From an uncultured Bacteroides sp. (GTDB lineage Bacteria; Bacteroidota; Bacteroidia; Bacteroidales; Bacteroidaceae), in the NCBI GenBank assembly GCA_900556845.1, contig USQO01000042.1, positions 1 to 17,140 of the forward strand: a stretch of 17,140 nt of DNA. Reading direction: 5' to 3'. Every line of letters begins with the position of its first letter. Within the stretch, counting starts at the first letter, position 1. The notes below the pieces were generated by a model. It was not told the origin of the DNA, searched no databases, and was given only the letters and a program-made list of their open reading frames with translations. Positions 8,332-16,911 of this stretch are shown here, in pieces. A program made the position numbers and the translations under genes.

Positions 8332-9894
8332 ATGAAAAAACAATATATGAACTATATGAAAAGCTGCCTGCTGGTAATGATAGCCTGCCTTGTAAGTATG
8401 GTGGGAGCGGCACAGGGCTTCTCTCCCGCCGCTATGGAACAATTGAAAACAAGACGACTATGGTCTCATTCACAGAATGCTGCCGGTATGCCATTCGATG
8501 ATATTCAGAATTATTCGAATGTTATATTGGGATATGACTTACAGGACGGAAACTATTGCCGTCCGCAAGAGGGGCAGAAAGAGGCTATCGTAGGTGTATC
8601 CAGTGAAGGCTTTATCAATCTGAAAAATGCATATGTGTGGGGAGCATTTAATTTTGCACAAAAAAATCTGACAGATGCCGGATATAACGCCTCCATTGCC
8701 GATCCATTCAGGGGAATGCCTTACTATGTCGCAGACCAGCACTTAAGCAAATGGAGAAATCAATATTACGATCTGAAGTTTCGTGCAGCTACTCCTTTAC
8801 TTGGTAATCATTGGGCATTGGGGTTGGAAGGTAATTATGTAGCTACATTAGCTGCCAAACAGCGCGACCCGCGTGTGGATACCCGTTTTTATACGCTGGG
8901 ACTGACGCCGGGGATTACTTACAAGTTGAATAATTCACACAAGTTTGGTGCAAGTTTCAAGTATAGTTCTATCAAGGAAGACTCAAGAATGAGTAATGTC
9001 AACTCTTATGTGGATCAGGACTATTATATATTATACGGTTTGGGAACAGCCATAAAAGGAATAGGCAGCGGTGTAACCAGCAATTATATTGGAGACCGTT
9101 TCGGTGGAGCTCTCCAGTACAACTTCAGTATGCCCTCTTTCAATTTACTGCTTGAGGGCAGTTACGATGTAAAAGCGGAAACTGTTCAGCAGAGCTATAC
9201 GACTCCTAAAAAAATAGCCGGTGTAAAAGATAAAACTGCTCATGTTTCTTTAACGATGATTCAGGAAGGAAAGGACTATACCAATTATATGAGAACCACA
9301 TATACAAATCGTAACATCGATGGTATTCAGTATATTTCTCAACGCGATAACTCTGAATCACAAAGTGGCTGGGTGGAATTATATAATAACATCCGTTCTA
9401 CGTACAAGGCACAAACCGCTTCTCTTAATTATGCATTAAGCAGAAACCGCGGGAATGAATATAGTTGGAAAGCAGAATTAAATGTGAATTATACCAAGCA
9501 AGACGATGAATATTTAATGCCTAATTCTGTACAGAATGCAGAAAATTTATCTTTAGGCTTAGGTGGCAAAAAAAATTTTGTTTTAGGCAATAGTTTGAAT
9601 CGCAGGCTTTTAATAGATGTTCATGTTGCGTATAACAATAATCTGGGAGGTGAATATGTATATGGTGGCAGCCATGCAGACTATCCAACTGTAACCGAAT
9701 TACAACAAGGGCTGACTAATTATTATACCTGTGATTACTATCGTATTGGCGGGTCGATAACGTATTCGCAACAAGTCAGAGAAAACAGACGTATGAACTT
9801 ATTTGCAAAAGTTGTATTCGATCGTGTAAATACCTCTGACTATGATTATGATGGGCGTACTCATTTATCGATAAGTTTAGGATGTAATTTTTAA
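8332..9894 (+). CDS. DUF6850-type outer-membrane beta-barrel protein
   Basis: A 520-residue exported protein with a signal peptide (MKKQYMNYMKSCLLVMIACLVSMVGAA|Q, cleavage near residue 27) followed by a short helical segment and long runs of alternating polar and aromatic residues, for example FKYSSIKEDS, LNYALSRNRG, AELNVNYTKQD and RLLIDVHVAYNNN. It ends in Phe (LSISLGCNF), the usual C-terminal signature of outer-membrane barrels recognised by BAM. No plug domain or TonB box is present, so it is not a second TonB receptor. It probably forms a channel or barrel scaffold. The sequence style and place beside a DUF4876-type gene match the Bacteroidales DUF6850 family, for which I know no function. 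It is probably co-transcribed with its neighbours (gaps 23 and 30 bp). Confidence 0.78.
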   Translation: MKKQYMNYMKSCLLVMIACLVSMVGAAQGFSPAAMEQLKTRRLWSHSQNAAGMPFDDIQNYSNVILGYDLQDGNYCRPQEGQKEAIVGVSSEGFINLKNAYVWGAFNFAQKNLTDAGYNASIADPFRGMPYYVADQHLSKWRNQYYDLKFRAATPLLGNHWALGLEGNYVATLAAKQRDPRVDTRFYTLGLTPGITYKLNNSHKFGASFKYSSIKEDSRMSNVNSYVDQDYYILYGLGTAIKGIGSGVTSNYIGDRFGGALQYNFSMPSFNLLLEGSYDVKAETVQQSYTTPKKIAGVKDKTAHVSLTMIQEGKDYTNYMRTTYTNRNIDGIQYISQRDNSESQSGWVELYNNIRSTYKAQTASLNYALSRNRGNEYSWKAELNVNYTKQDDEYLMPNSVQNAENLSLGLGGKKNFVLGNSLNRRLLIDVHVAYNNNLGGEYVYGGSHADYPTVTELQQGLTNYYTCDYYRIGGSITYSQQVRENRRMNLFAKVVFDRVNTSDYDYDGRTHLSISLGCNF

Positions 9895-9924
9895 TGCTAC
9901 ATAACGAAATCTATATTACAAAAC

Positions 9925-12099
9925 ATGCGTAAATTAATAACTGGAAGTTTGATGCTCTGCAGCATATTATCTCTGCGGGCACAGACATTTGTTAAACCGG
10001 CTGTGAAAGTAAAGGACACCTCTTTTGCTGTAATTACAGATAAAGGGACATTTCAGGCTTGTGAAGCCGAGCTTAAAGCCTATCAGGAGATTCTAGGAAT
10101 GGAAGGGTTGCCTACGTTCATCGTATACAATGAATGGAATAAACCGGAAGATGTAAAGAAAGTTATTGTTAAGCTCTACAAAAAGGATAAATTGGAAGGA
10201 GTGGTATTTGTCGGTGATATCCCTATTCCAATGCTCCGCAAAGCCCAGCATATGACTTCCGCTTTTAAAATGGATGAGAAAAACAATGACTGGAGAGATT
10301 CTTCAGTGCCCAGCGACCGTTTCTACGATGATTTCGACCTACAATTCGATTTTTTGAAACAGGACAGTGTCGAAAATAATTTCTTCTATTATAATTTGGC
10401 TATAAAATCTCCACAGCAAATTCGGTGTGACATATATTCTGCACGTGTCAAAGCTGTTGATAACGGCGAAGAACCGCATGCGCAAATCAGCCGCTATTTT
10501 AAAAAAGTGGTGGCTGAGCACCAGATAAACAATAAATTAGACCAATTCTTCTCCTATACAGGTGATGGCTCTTACTCTAACTCATTGACTGCATGGACAC
10601 CGGAAACCTTTACTATTCGCGAACAAATGCCGGGCGTATTCGATAAAGAGGGACGGGCCCGTTTCATCCGTTATAATTTCAGCGATTATCCCAAGGACGA
10701 TGTCATTAATATGCTGAAACGCACAGATCTGGACTTGTCTATTTTTCATGAGCATGGTATGCCCGAACGTCAATATCTTTCCGGTAGTCCCGCTACTAAT
10801 AGGTGGAATGCTCATGTAGATGCAATGAAGTACTATTATCGTGGTTTAGCGCGTAGAAAGCAAAACAACAAAAAGTCTTTCGACGAAATGCTGGATATGA
10901 TGAAAAACACATACGGTTTGGACACTACTTGGATTGCAGGCTATGATGATCCCAAAGTAATTGCAGAAGATTCTTTACTAGACCTGCGCACCGGTATTAT
11001 CCTGTCGGAAGTTACAGAGTTTAAGCCTAATAGCCGTATGGTAATTTTCGATGCATGCTATAATGGTGATTTCCGGGAAAAAGATTACATTGCCGGACGT
11101 TATATCATGTCGGAAGGAAAATGCGTAACTACTTTTGCCAATTCAGTCAATGTACTGCAAGATAAAATGGCAAACGAGATGCTCGGCCTGTTAGGTATGG
11201 GAGCACGAGTGGGGCAATGGGCTAAATTGACGAATATTCTCGAATCGCACATTACCGGTGACCCTACTCTACGTTTTCAATCTATCAATGAGGTAGATGC
11301 CAATGCTTTGTTCAAAGAACCATATAGCGAGTCCCGCATGTTGGAGTTATTACAGTCGCCCTATGCCGACATACAGAATTTTGCTTTGCACAACCTTTAT
11401 CGCAATGACTATCCGGGTATTTCTGATTTATTAAGAAAAACTTTTGAAACTTCCTCGTTCATGATGGTACGTTTCACCTGCTTGGCATTGCTTGAGAAGA
11501 TTAGTGACAAAAACTTCCGGGAAGTCTTACACTTGGCCATTACGGATTCCTATGAATTTATTCGTCGCACCTCTGTTCGTATGATGCAACATGTGGGACT
11601 GAACGAGTATGTTTATCCGCAAATCAAAGCCTATGTAGAAGACAACCTATCCGAGCGTGTGGCATTTAATGTGAGTTTGGGGCTTCAAGTCTTTGATCAG
11701 GCAGCCGTACAGGCGGCAATTGATAAAGTAATGGCTGAGACCTATGTGTTGCAAGACAAGGAGGAGATGCGTAAGGTTTTGGAGAATGCCAATAATAGTC
11801 GTAGCATGCAAAAAGAGTTATTAAGCAAAGAAACTTCCGAACGTTGGCGCATCCTTTATTGCAATTCTCTGAAAAATCATATGGCACATGCCTGTGTAGA
11901 CGGCCTCTTGGCTTTACTTACCGACTCCAGTGAAAGTGAAAAGCTAAAAACCTGTTTATTGGAGGCTTTTGCTTGGTTCACTCATTCTTATCGGAAGCCT
12001 GACATCCTTCGGGTATGCGATCAACTGAGAAAAGATAAGAGCTTATCCGAGAACCTTCGTGAAGAAGCCGACCGTACATATTACAGACTTAAAAATTAA
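9925..12099 (+). CDS. Exported gingipain/C25-like cysteine peptidase with C-terminal HEAT repeats (copy 1)
   Basis: This is a 724-residue protein with signal peptide (cleavage about A19|Q20) and no lipobox, so it is expected in the periplasm or beyond. The first half resembles the caspase-like fold of peptidase family C25: GVVFVGDIPIPM (92-103), VPSDRFYDD (128-136), catalytic-His-like FHEHG (His277), catalytic-Cys-like IFDACYNGDF (Cys378) and GDPTLRF (445-451). The Cys block closely resembles the FDVACVNGDF of P. gingivalis RgpB as I remember it. About 70 extra residues, mostly helical, separate His and Cys compared with RgpB. Residues about 465-724 are helix pairs of HEAT type (SPYADIQNFALHNLY, ITDSYEFIRRTSVRMMQHV). 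It is the first of three tandem paralogs, starting 30 bp after the barrel gene, and has no Por-secretion C-terminal domain. Peptidase activity is predicted from motifs only; databases may label it simply 'HEAT repeat protein'. Confidence 0.78.
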   Translation: MRKLITGSLMLCSILSLRAQTFVKPAVKVKDTSFAVITDKGTFQACEAELKAYQEILGMEGLPTFIVYNEWNKPEDVKKVIVKLYKKDKLEGVVFVGDIPIPMLRKAQHMTSAFKMDEKNNDWRDSSVPSDRFYDDFDLQFDFLKQDSVENNFFYYNLAIKSPQQIRCDIYSARVKAVDNGEEPHAQISRYFKKVVAEHQINNKLDQFFSYTGDGSYSNSLTAWTPETFTIREQMPGVFDKEGRARFIRYNFSDYPKDDVINMLKRTDLDLSIFHEHGMPERQYLSGSPATNRWNAHVDAMKYYYRGLARRKQNNKKSFDEMLDMMKNTYGLDTTWIAGYDDPKVIAEDSLLDLRTGIILSEVTEFKPNSRMVIFDACYNGDFREKDYIAGRYIMSEGKCVTTFANSVNVLQDKMANEMLGLLGMGARVGQWAKLTNILESHITGDPTLRFQSINEVDANALFKEPYSESRMLELLQSPYADIQNFALHNLYRNDYPGISDLLRKTFETSSFMMVRFTCLALLEKISDKNFREVLHLAITDSYEFIRRTSVRMMQHVGLNEYVYPQIKAYVEDNLSERVAFNVSLGLQVFDQAAVQAAIDKVMAETYVLQDKEEMRKVLENANNSRSMQKELLSKETSERWRILYCNSLKNHMAHACVDGLLALLTDSSESEKLKTCLLEAFAWFTHSYRKPDILRVCDQLRKDKSLSENLREEADRTYYRLKN

Positions 12100-12105
12100 T
12101 TGGCC

Positions 12106-14307
12106 ATGATTAAAAAAATAATATATCTGGCATTTCTTTTGCCATTGGCAGGAAATGCACAAACAACAGTCATAAAGCCATTGGTCAAACAACCTACCGC
12201 TTTTGCTATCATAACAGATAACCAAACTTATGCAAATACCAAAGATGCCATGCATCAGTACAAAACTGCGGTTGAAGATGATGGTTTGGCAACTTATCTG
12301 ATCAGCGGTGACTGGCAAAATCCAGATCAAGTCAAACAGATAATCATCAAAACATATCAAGAATGCCCTTCATTGGAAGGTCTGGTTTTAATCGGCGATG
12401 TGCCTGTCGCATTGGTACGTAATGCGCAACACATGACTACTGCATTCAAAATGAATGAGAAAGCCTTTCCTTGGGATCAGTCTTCCGTACCTACCGACCG
12501 CTTTTATGATGATCTGAACTTAAAGTTTGAGTTCATCAGGCAAGACTCAGTAAATCATCAGCATTTCTACTACAAATTGACAGAAGACAGTCCCCAGCGG
12601 CTAAATCCTACTTTCTATTCAGCTCGTATCAAGTATCCGGAAAAAAAGGAAGGGGATAAATATGCGGCCATTGCCTCATATCTGAAGAAAGCTGCTGCTG
12701 CCAAGGCAGATAAGCATAATCAATTAGATCGGGTATTCTCATTCAATGGTGCTTCTTACAATTCCGATTGCCTGATTGTATGGATGGATGACGAAAAAGC
12801 TTATATGGAGAACTTTCCATTAGCTTTTGGTCGTCAAATGGGATTCAAACATTGGAACTTCCGAATGAAACACCCTATGAAATATAAGTTATTCAGCGAA
12901 TTGCAACGAAAGGACCTTGACTTATTTATGTTTCATGAACATGGAATGCCAACAGGGCAGCTTATTAATGATGAATTGGCATGCACTGATTTCAATAATC
13001 GTTATAAAATGTTGAAGAGTACACTTTATAATGCAGTCATGTCCCATGTTGGAAAACGTGACAAAGACACCTTACGTATTCAGATGCAGGAAAAACGACA
13101 AGTGAATGAGGTGTTTTTTAAAGACCTGGACAATCCTAAGTTCTGGGAAGCAGACTCTCTTCACTACGCTGATGAACGTATCGTAACGGAAGATTTAATG
13201 AAGAGAAATCTTTCCACTAATCCGAAGATGATAATGTTTGATGCGTGCTACAACGGTTCTTTTCACGAAAACGACTATATAGCAGGACAATATATCTTTA
13301 ATGACGGTCAGACATTAGTAGCACAAGGAAATACCCGTAACGTATTGCAAGACCGCTGGACTATTGAAATGATTGGTTTGTTGTCCCATGGTGTACGAGC
13401 CGGGCAATACAATAAGCTAATCGTATCACTTGAAGGTCATTTGTTTGGTGATCCCACTTTCCGTTTTGCTCCTATCGAAGCCAATACTTTAAGTACCGAT
13501 ATAACAATACACAAAGATGACAAAGCCTATTGGAAGAATTTGTTAAACAGCCCATACGCTGATGTACAAAGTTTGGCCATGCGTATGCTGGCTGACGCCG
13601 ATACCCAAAAGGAATTATCTCCGTTGCTCCTGAAGAAGTACCGGGAAAGTGGCTTCAATACGGTTCGTATGGAAGCTATCAAGTTGTTGAGCCGTTATCA
13701 GGACGACAACTTCATCGAAGCATTACGCGAAGGTTTGAACGATACTTATGAAATGGTAGCTCGCCAAAGTGCCATTTATGCTGGATTTGTAGGTGACGAT
13801 TCCTTATTGCCCGCTATTGTGGAAGCATTGGTCGAACATAATGAACGCTTACGCGTACAAATGAGTGCCAACAAGGCTTTAAGCCTTTATCCGAAAGAGA
13901 AAGTAGAAAAGACAATAGAAGACTTTTATGCAAAAGTTGACCGTTTGAATGAAAACGAAGAGAAAAAACGATTACTAAGAAGCCTGGAAAGAATGTTTGT
14001 ACAAGAGGCAAAAGTCCATCAGACCTTGATGGATGTAGCTGCACCGGAAGCAAAACGTATCAGTGCAATCCGCAATGTGCGTAACTATACATTCCATTTC
14101 CACGTGGATGATTATTTGAATGTAATTCGTGATGCCGGTAATCCACAGGAAGTACGTGTAGTAATGGCCGAAGCATTAGGTTGGTTTACTAATTCTGTAC
14201 AACGGCCACACATTCTTGAAGAAATAAAGAAGATGCAACAAACAGCCAATCTTCCGGAAGATTTAAAAGCAGAGCTTGAACAGACAATCAAAAGATTAAG
14301 TTTATAA
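12106..14307 (+). CDS. Exported gingipain/C25-like cysteine peptidase with C-terminal HEAT repeats (copy 2)
   Basis: A 733-residue paralog of its two neighbours with the same order of parts: signal peptide (MIKKIIYLAFLLPLAGNA|QT), LEGLVLIGDVPVAL (90-103), VPTDRFYDDLNLKF (128-141), FHEHG (His279), MFDACYNGSF (Cys381), GDPTFRF (448-454), then HEAT-like helix pairs (about 467-733; SPYADVQSLAMRMLAD, LNDTYEMVARQSAIYAG). I chose ATG 12106, 6 bp after the previous stop; a TTG at 12100 would add only Met-Ala and is a poorer start. Both proposed catalytic residues are present, so it looks active. The close spacing implies one transcript with copies 1 and 3. Copies differ enough that recent duplication is unlikely, suggesting separate substrates or subunits. 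It has no secretion tag beyond the signal peptide. Confidence 0.78.
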   Translation: MIKKIIYLAFLLPLAGNAQTTVIKPLVKQPTAFAIITDNQTYANTKDAMHQYKTAVEDDGLATYLISGDWQNPDQVKQIIIKTYQECPSLEGLVLIGDVPVALVRNAQHMTTAFKMNEKAFPWDQSSVPTDRFYDDLNLKFEFIRQDSVNHQHFYYKLTEDSPQRLNPTFYSARIKYPEKKEGDKYAAIASYLKKAAAAKADKHNQLDRVFSFNGASYNSDCLIVWMDDEKAYMENFPLAFGRQMGFKHWNFRMKHPMKYKLFSELQRKDLDLFMFHEHGMPTGQLINDELACTDFNNRYKMLKSTLYNAVMSHVGKRDKDTLRIQMQEKRQVNEVFFKDLDNPKFWEADSLHYADERIVTEDLMKRNLSTNPKMIMFDACYNGSFHENDYIAGQYIFNDGQTLVAQGNTRNVLQDRWTIEMIGLLSHGVRAGQYNKLIVSLEGHLFGDPTFRFAPIEANTLSTDITIHKDDKAYWKNLLNSPYADVQSLAMRMLADADTQKELSPLLLKKYRESGFNTVRMEAIKLLSRYQDDNFIEALREGLNDTYEMVARQSAIYAGFVGDDSLLPAIVEALVEHNERLRVQMSANKALSLYPKEKVEKTIEDFYAKVDRLNENEEKKRLLRSLERMFVQEAKVHQTLMDVAAPEAKRISAIRNVRNYTFHFHVDDYLNVIRDAGNPQEVRVVMAEALGWFTNSVQRPHILEEIKKMQQTANLPEDLKAELEQTIKRLSL

Positions 14308-14309
14308 AT

Positions 14310-16502
14310 ATGAATAAATACATCCTTTTGGCAATTACCGCTTTGTGCTTACAGGATATGCAGGCGCAAACAGTTGTACATCCTAGTATAAAAACAAAGA
14401 CTACTTTTGCAATTGTAGTCGATCAGAAAAGTTATGATGAAGCGAAAAGTGAAATTGATGCTTATCGTACCAGTATAGAAAAAGAAGGTTTAGGTACTTA
14501 CTTGCTAATTGATGATTGGAAAAGGCCCGAACCTATTCGTGAGCAACTTGTCAAATTGCATGAGAATGAGAAAACGCCTTTGGAGGGTTGCGTATTTATA
14601 GGTGACATCCCTATTCCAATGATTCGTGATGCACATCATCTATCTTCGGCTTTCAAAAGGTCTCCCAAAGCCAATTGGCAGAAATCAAGCGTTCCTTCCG
14701 ACCGTTATTATGATGACTTCGGATTAAAATTTGATTATATTAAACAAGACAGTTTGATACCTGACTATCATTATATGACATTGCGTGCTGATTCTAAACA
14801 GTATATTTCACCGGATATTTATTCGGCCCGTATCCGTCCATTACATTTAGAAGGTGAGAACCGTTATCAGATGCTACGCGATTACTTAAAAAAGGCAGTT
14901 GCCGAAAAAGCAAAGCAAAATGCATTTGACCAACTGACTATGGCCCGTGGCCATGGTTACAATTCTGAAGATCCTTTGGCATGGAGCGGTGAGCAAATAG
15001 CCTTACGTGAGCAATTGCCGCAAATATTCAAATCGGGTAATACAGTGAAGTTCTATGATTTTAACATGCGCTATCCGATGAAACCATTATACTTGAACGA
15101 GATTCAGCGCGAAGGATTAGATGTCATGCTATTCCATCACCACGGTGGCCCCACCATGCAGTATATCAATGGCTATGAAAATGGTTCCGGTATTAATTTG
15201 AGTATTGAGAATGCCAAAATATTCTTGCGAAGCAAAGTGCCTTCATACGCCAAGAAACATGGGCGTGAAGCTGCTATCAAAGAATATGCCAAGCAGTATG
15301 GGGTGCCTGAAAGTTGGTGTGCGGAAGCTTTCGATGAGGAGAAAATAAAATCGGATTCCATTGTAAACCGTAATATGGATATCTATACTGAAGATATTCG
15401 TCTTTTGACTCCTAATGCGCGTTTTATATTGTTCGATGCTTGTTTCAACGGTTCTTTCCATTTGGATGACAACATTGTAGGCTCTTATATATTCAATAAG
15501 GGTAAGACCATTGCTACTATGGGATGTACGGTTAACACCATTCAAGATAAATGGCCGGATGAATTTCTCGGCTTGTTAGCTGCCGGTATGCGCATCGGGC
15601 AGTTCACTCGTTTTACCTGCTTCTTGGAAAATCATCTGATCGGTGACCCGACTTTTCACTTCACCAATAATGCCGGGCTGGATATGGACATCAACCAAGC
15701 TTTAGTTGCGCAGGAAGGAAATGTTACATTCTGGAAAAAACAGCTGAATTCCCCTATGGCTGACATGCAGGCAATGGCGCTCCGTCAATTGTCAATGGCA
15801 AATTATAGTGGTCTCGTTGAGTTGCTGAAGAAAAGTTACCACGAATCGAACTATTTCGTTGTGCGGTTGGAAGCATTACGCCTATTAGCTTTGAACTATC
15901 CGACAGAGGTTGCCGATGTATTGCAGACAGCCATGAACGACAGTTATGAACTGATCCGTCGTTATGCGGTGGAATACGTTGAAAAGAATTGCAATCCGGA
16001 ATTGTTGCCGGCATGGATAGAAAGCTATTTATTACGCGGACATGAAAACCGCCATCGTTTCAGAATTTTTAGTGCTATCAACACGTTCGACCATGATATG
16101 GCTTTGAATGAATTGAAGAAACAGGCTGCCGATTGGTCTTTCTACGATTCTTCCTATGTGAATGAATTGTTAGAATACCTTCCTCGCCAAAAGAAAGGAC
16201 TTGAAAGAGATTTTGCACTTATTGACAGTCCGGAAAGTACTACCAAACAGATACAAAGCGAAATAAGTAGGTTCCGAAATAAACCTATTGCTAAAGCTAT
16301 TGAGCCATTACTGAACATTATAAAAAATGAAAGCCAAGAAGAAGAACTTCGCATATTGGCTGCTGAAACATTAGGCTGGTATAATTTATACTATAATAAA
16401 GCAGATATAATCAAAGAACTTAACACATTTAGAACTTCCAATCAAAAGCTAATGAACGAAGTTACCAAAACAATTAATAGGCTGAAAAGTCAAAATAGGT
16501 AG
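14310..16502 (+). CDS. Exported gingipain/C25-like cysteine peptidase with C-terminal HEAT repeats (copy 3)
   Basis: This 730-residue third paralog starts 2 bp after the stop of copy 2. The signal peptide is MNKYILLAITALCLQDMQA|Q. It has LEGCVFIGDIPIPM (91-104), VPSDRYYDDFGLKF (128-141), a modified His motif FHHHGG (His278; the others have FHEHGM), LFDACFNGSF (Cys378) and GDPTFHF near residue 450. HEAT-like repeats fill about 465-730 (SPMADMQAMALRQLS, MNDSYELIRRYAVEYVEK). The C-terminus (TINRLKSQNR) aligns with TIKRLSL of copy 2 and is a few residues longer. An IS256 remnant begins within about ten bases after the stop, so the original 3' end and any following operon gene may have been removed. 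Catalytic residues look intact; peptidase activity is a motif-based prediction. Confidence 0.77.
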   Translation: MNKYILLAITALCLQDMQAQTVVHPSIKTKTTFAIVVDQKSYDEAKSEIDAYRTSIEKEGLGTYLLIDDWKRPEPIREQLVKLHENEKTPLEGCVFIGDIPIPMIRDAHHLSSAFKRSPKANWQKSSVPSDRYYDDFGLKFDYIKQDSLIPDYHYMTLRADSKQYISPDIYSARIRPLHLEGENRYQMLRDYLKKAVAEKAKQNAFDQLTMARGHGYNSEDPLAWSGEQIALREQLPQIFKSGNTVKFYDFNMRYPMKPLYLNEIQREGLDVMLFHHHGGPTMQYINGYENGSGINLSIENAKIFLRSKVPSYAKKHGREAAIKEYAKQYGVPESWCAEAFDEEKIKSDSIVNRNMDIYTEDIRLLTPNARFILFDACFNGSFHLDDNIVGSYIFNKGKTIATMGCTVNTIQDKWPDEFLGLLAAGMRIGQFTRFTCFLENHLIGDPTFHFTNNAGLDMDINQALVAQEGNVTFWKKQLNSPMADMQAMALRQLSMANYSGLVELLKKSYHESNYFVVRLEALRLLALNYPTEVADVLQTAMNDSYELIRRYAVEYVEKNCNPELLPAWIESYLLRGHENRHRFRIFSAINTFDHDMALNELKKQAADWSFYDSSYVNELLEYLPRQKKGLERDFALIDSPESTTKQIQSEISRFRNKPIAKAIEPLLNIIKNESQEEELRILAAETLGWYNLYYNKADIIKELNTFRTSNQKLMNEVTKTINRLKSQNR

Positions 16503-16507
16503 AATCA

Positions 16508-16721
16508 TCCAAACGATGAGATAGACCGGATCCAAAGGGCGGTTCTGCCATTCCTGAGCAGCCTGGTTGACTTTGTTCGTGATGATGGAAATAGCTGATG
16601 TGGACAGTTCTATCTCATAGATTTCACGCATCTCCTCTTCTATGTCTGACACGCTCATTCCTTTGGCATATAGGGAGATAACAAGTTTTTCTTTAATATT
16701 ATCGACACTATACAGGGACAT
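16508..16721 (-). pseudogene. Internal fragment of an IS256-family (Transposase_mut) transposase
   Basis: On the minus strand the frame reads IKEKLVISLYAKGMSVSDIEEEMREIYEIELS..AISIITNKVNQAAQEWQNRPLDPVYLIVWM. The phrases YAKGMS.SDIEE, ITNKV and EWQNRPLDPVY.IVW are hallmark IS256-family transposase sequence preceding the next catalytic aspartate (usually W-[LM]-D). Resemblance ends at IVWM, where the frame runs into DNA at the end of the last operon gene, and there is no N-terminal portion upstream. About 70 of the roughly 400 residues remain, so it is a dead remnant. Its proximal breakpoint is within about ten bases of the operon's final stop codon. Confidence 0.8.
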
Positions 16722-16805
16722 TCAGTAAATGTCTATAGTATAACTCCTCAACCAGTTCCAGACACCAATCATTAAAACAGGGATATTCCTAAAATAATAA
16801 AATTT

Positions 16806-16838
16806 AAGGCAACTAATTCATTGCGAGTTAGTTGCCTT
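16806..16838 (+). terminator. Strong hairpin with T-run (intrinsic terminator)
   Basis: AAGGCAACTAA (16806-16816) pairs with TTAGTTGCCTT (16828-16838) in an 11-bp stem, and the T-run continues to 16842. It lies between the IS256 remnant and the following transposase gene. It could end readthrough from the operon or, as in many insertion sequences, shield the transposase from outside transcription. Confidence 0.65.
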
Positions 16839-16911
16839 TTTTGTATCTTTAAGCATTCCCCCCAAAAAACGGTTTGACGGCCAAAACGGGGGTAATCTAA
16901 AATAAAAACAC

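Noticed and set aside
9925..16502. Caspase-HEAT proteins as a cytoplasmic anti-phage defence system
   Set aside because: All three have clear N-terminal signal peptides and sit with outer-membrane genes, so they act in the envelope; no nucleotide-signalling or nuclease partner is nearby.
9925..16502. Type IX (Por) secretion substrates like true gingipains
   Set aside because: No immunoglobulin-like Por secretion C-terminal domain is visible; the proteins end in HEAT-like helices (TIKRLSL, TINRLKSQNR).
16861..16895. CCCCCC...GGGGG around the start of the last transposase as an IS end or hairpin
   Set aside because: Only about 5 bp pair and no matching opposite IS end is in the window.
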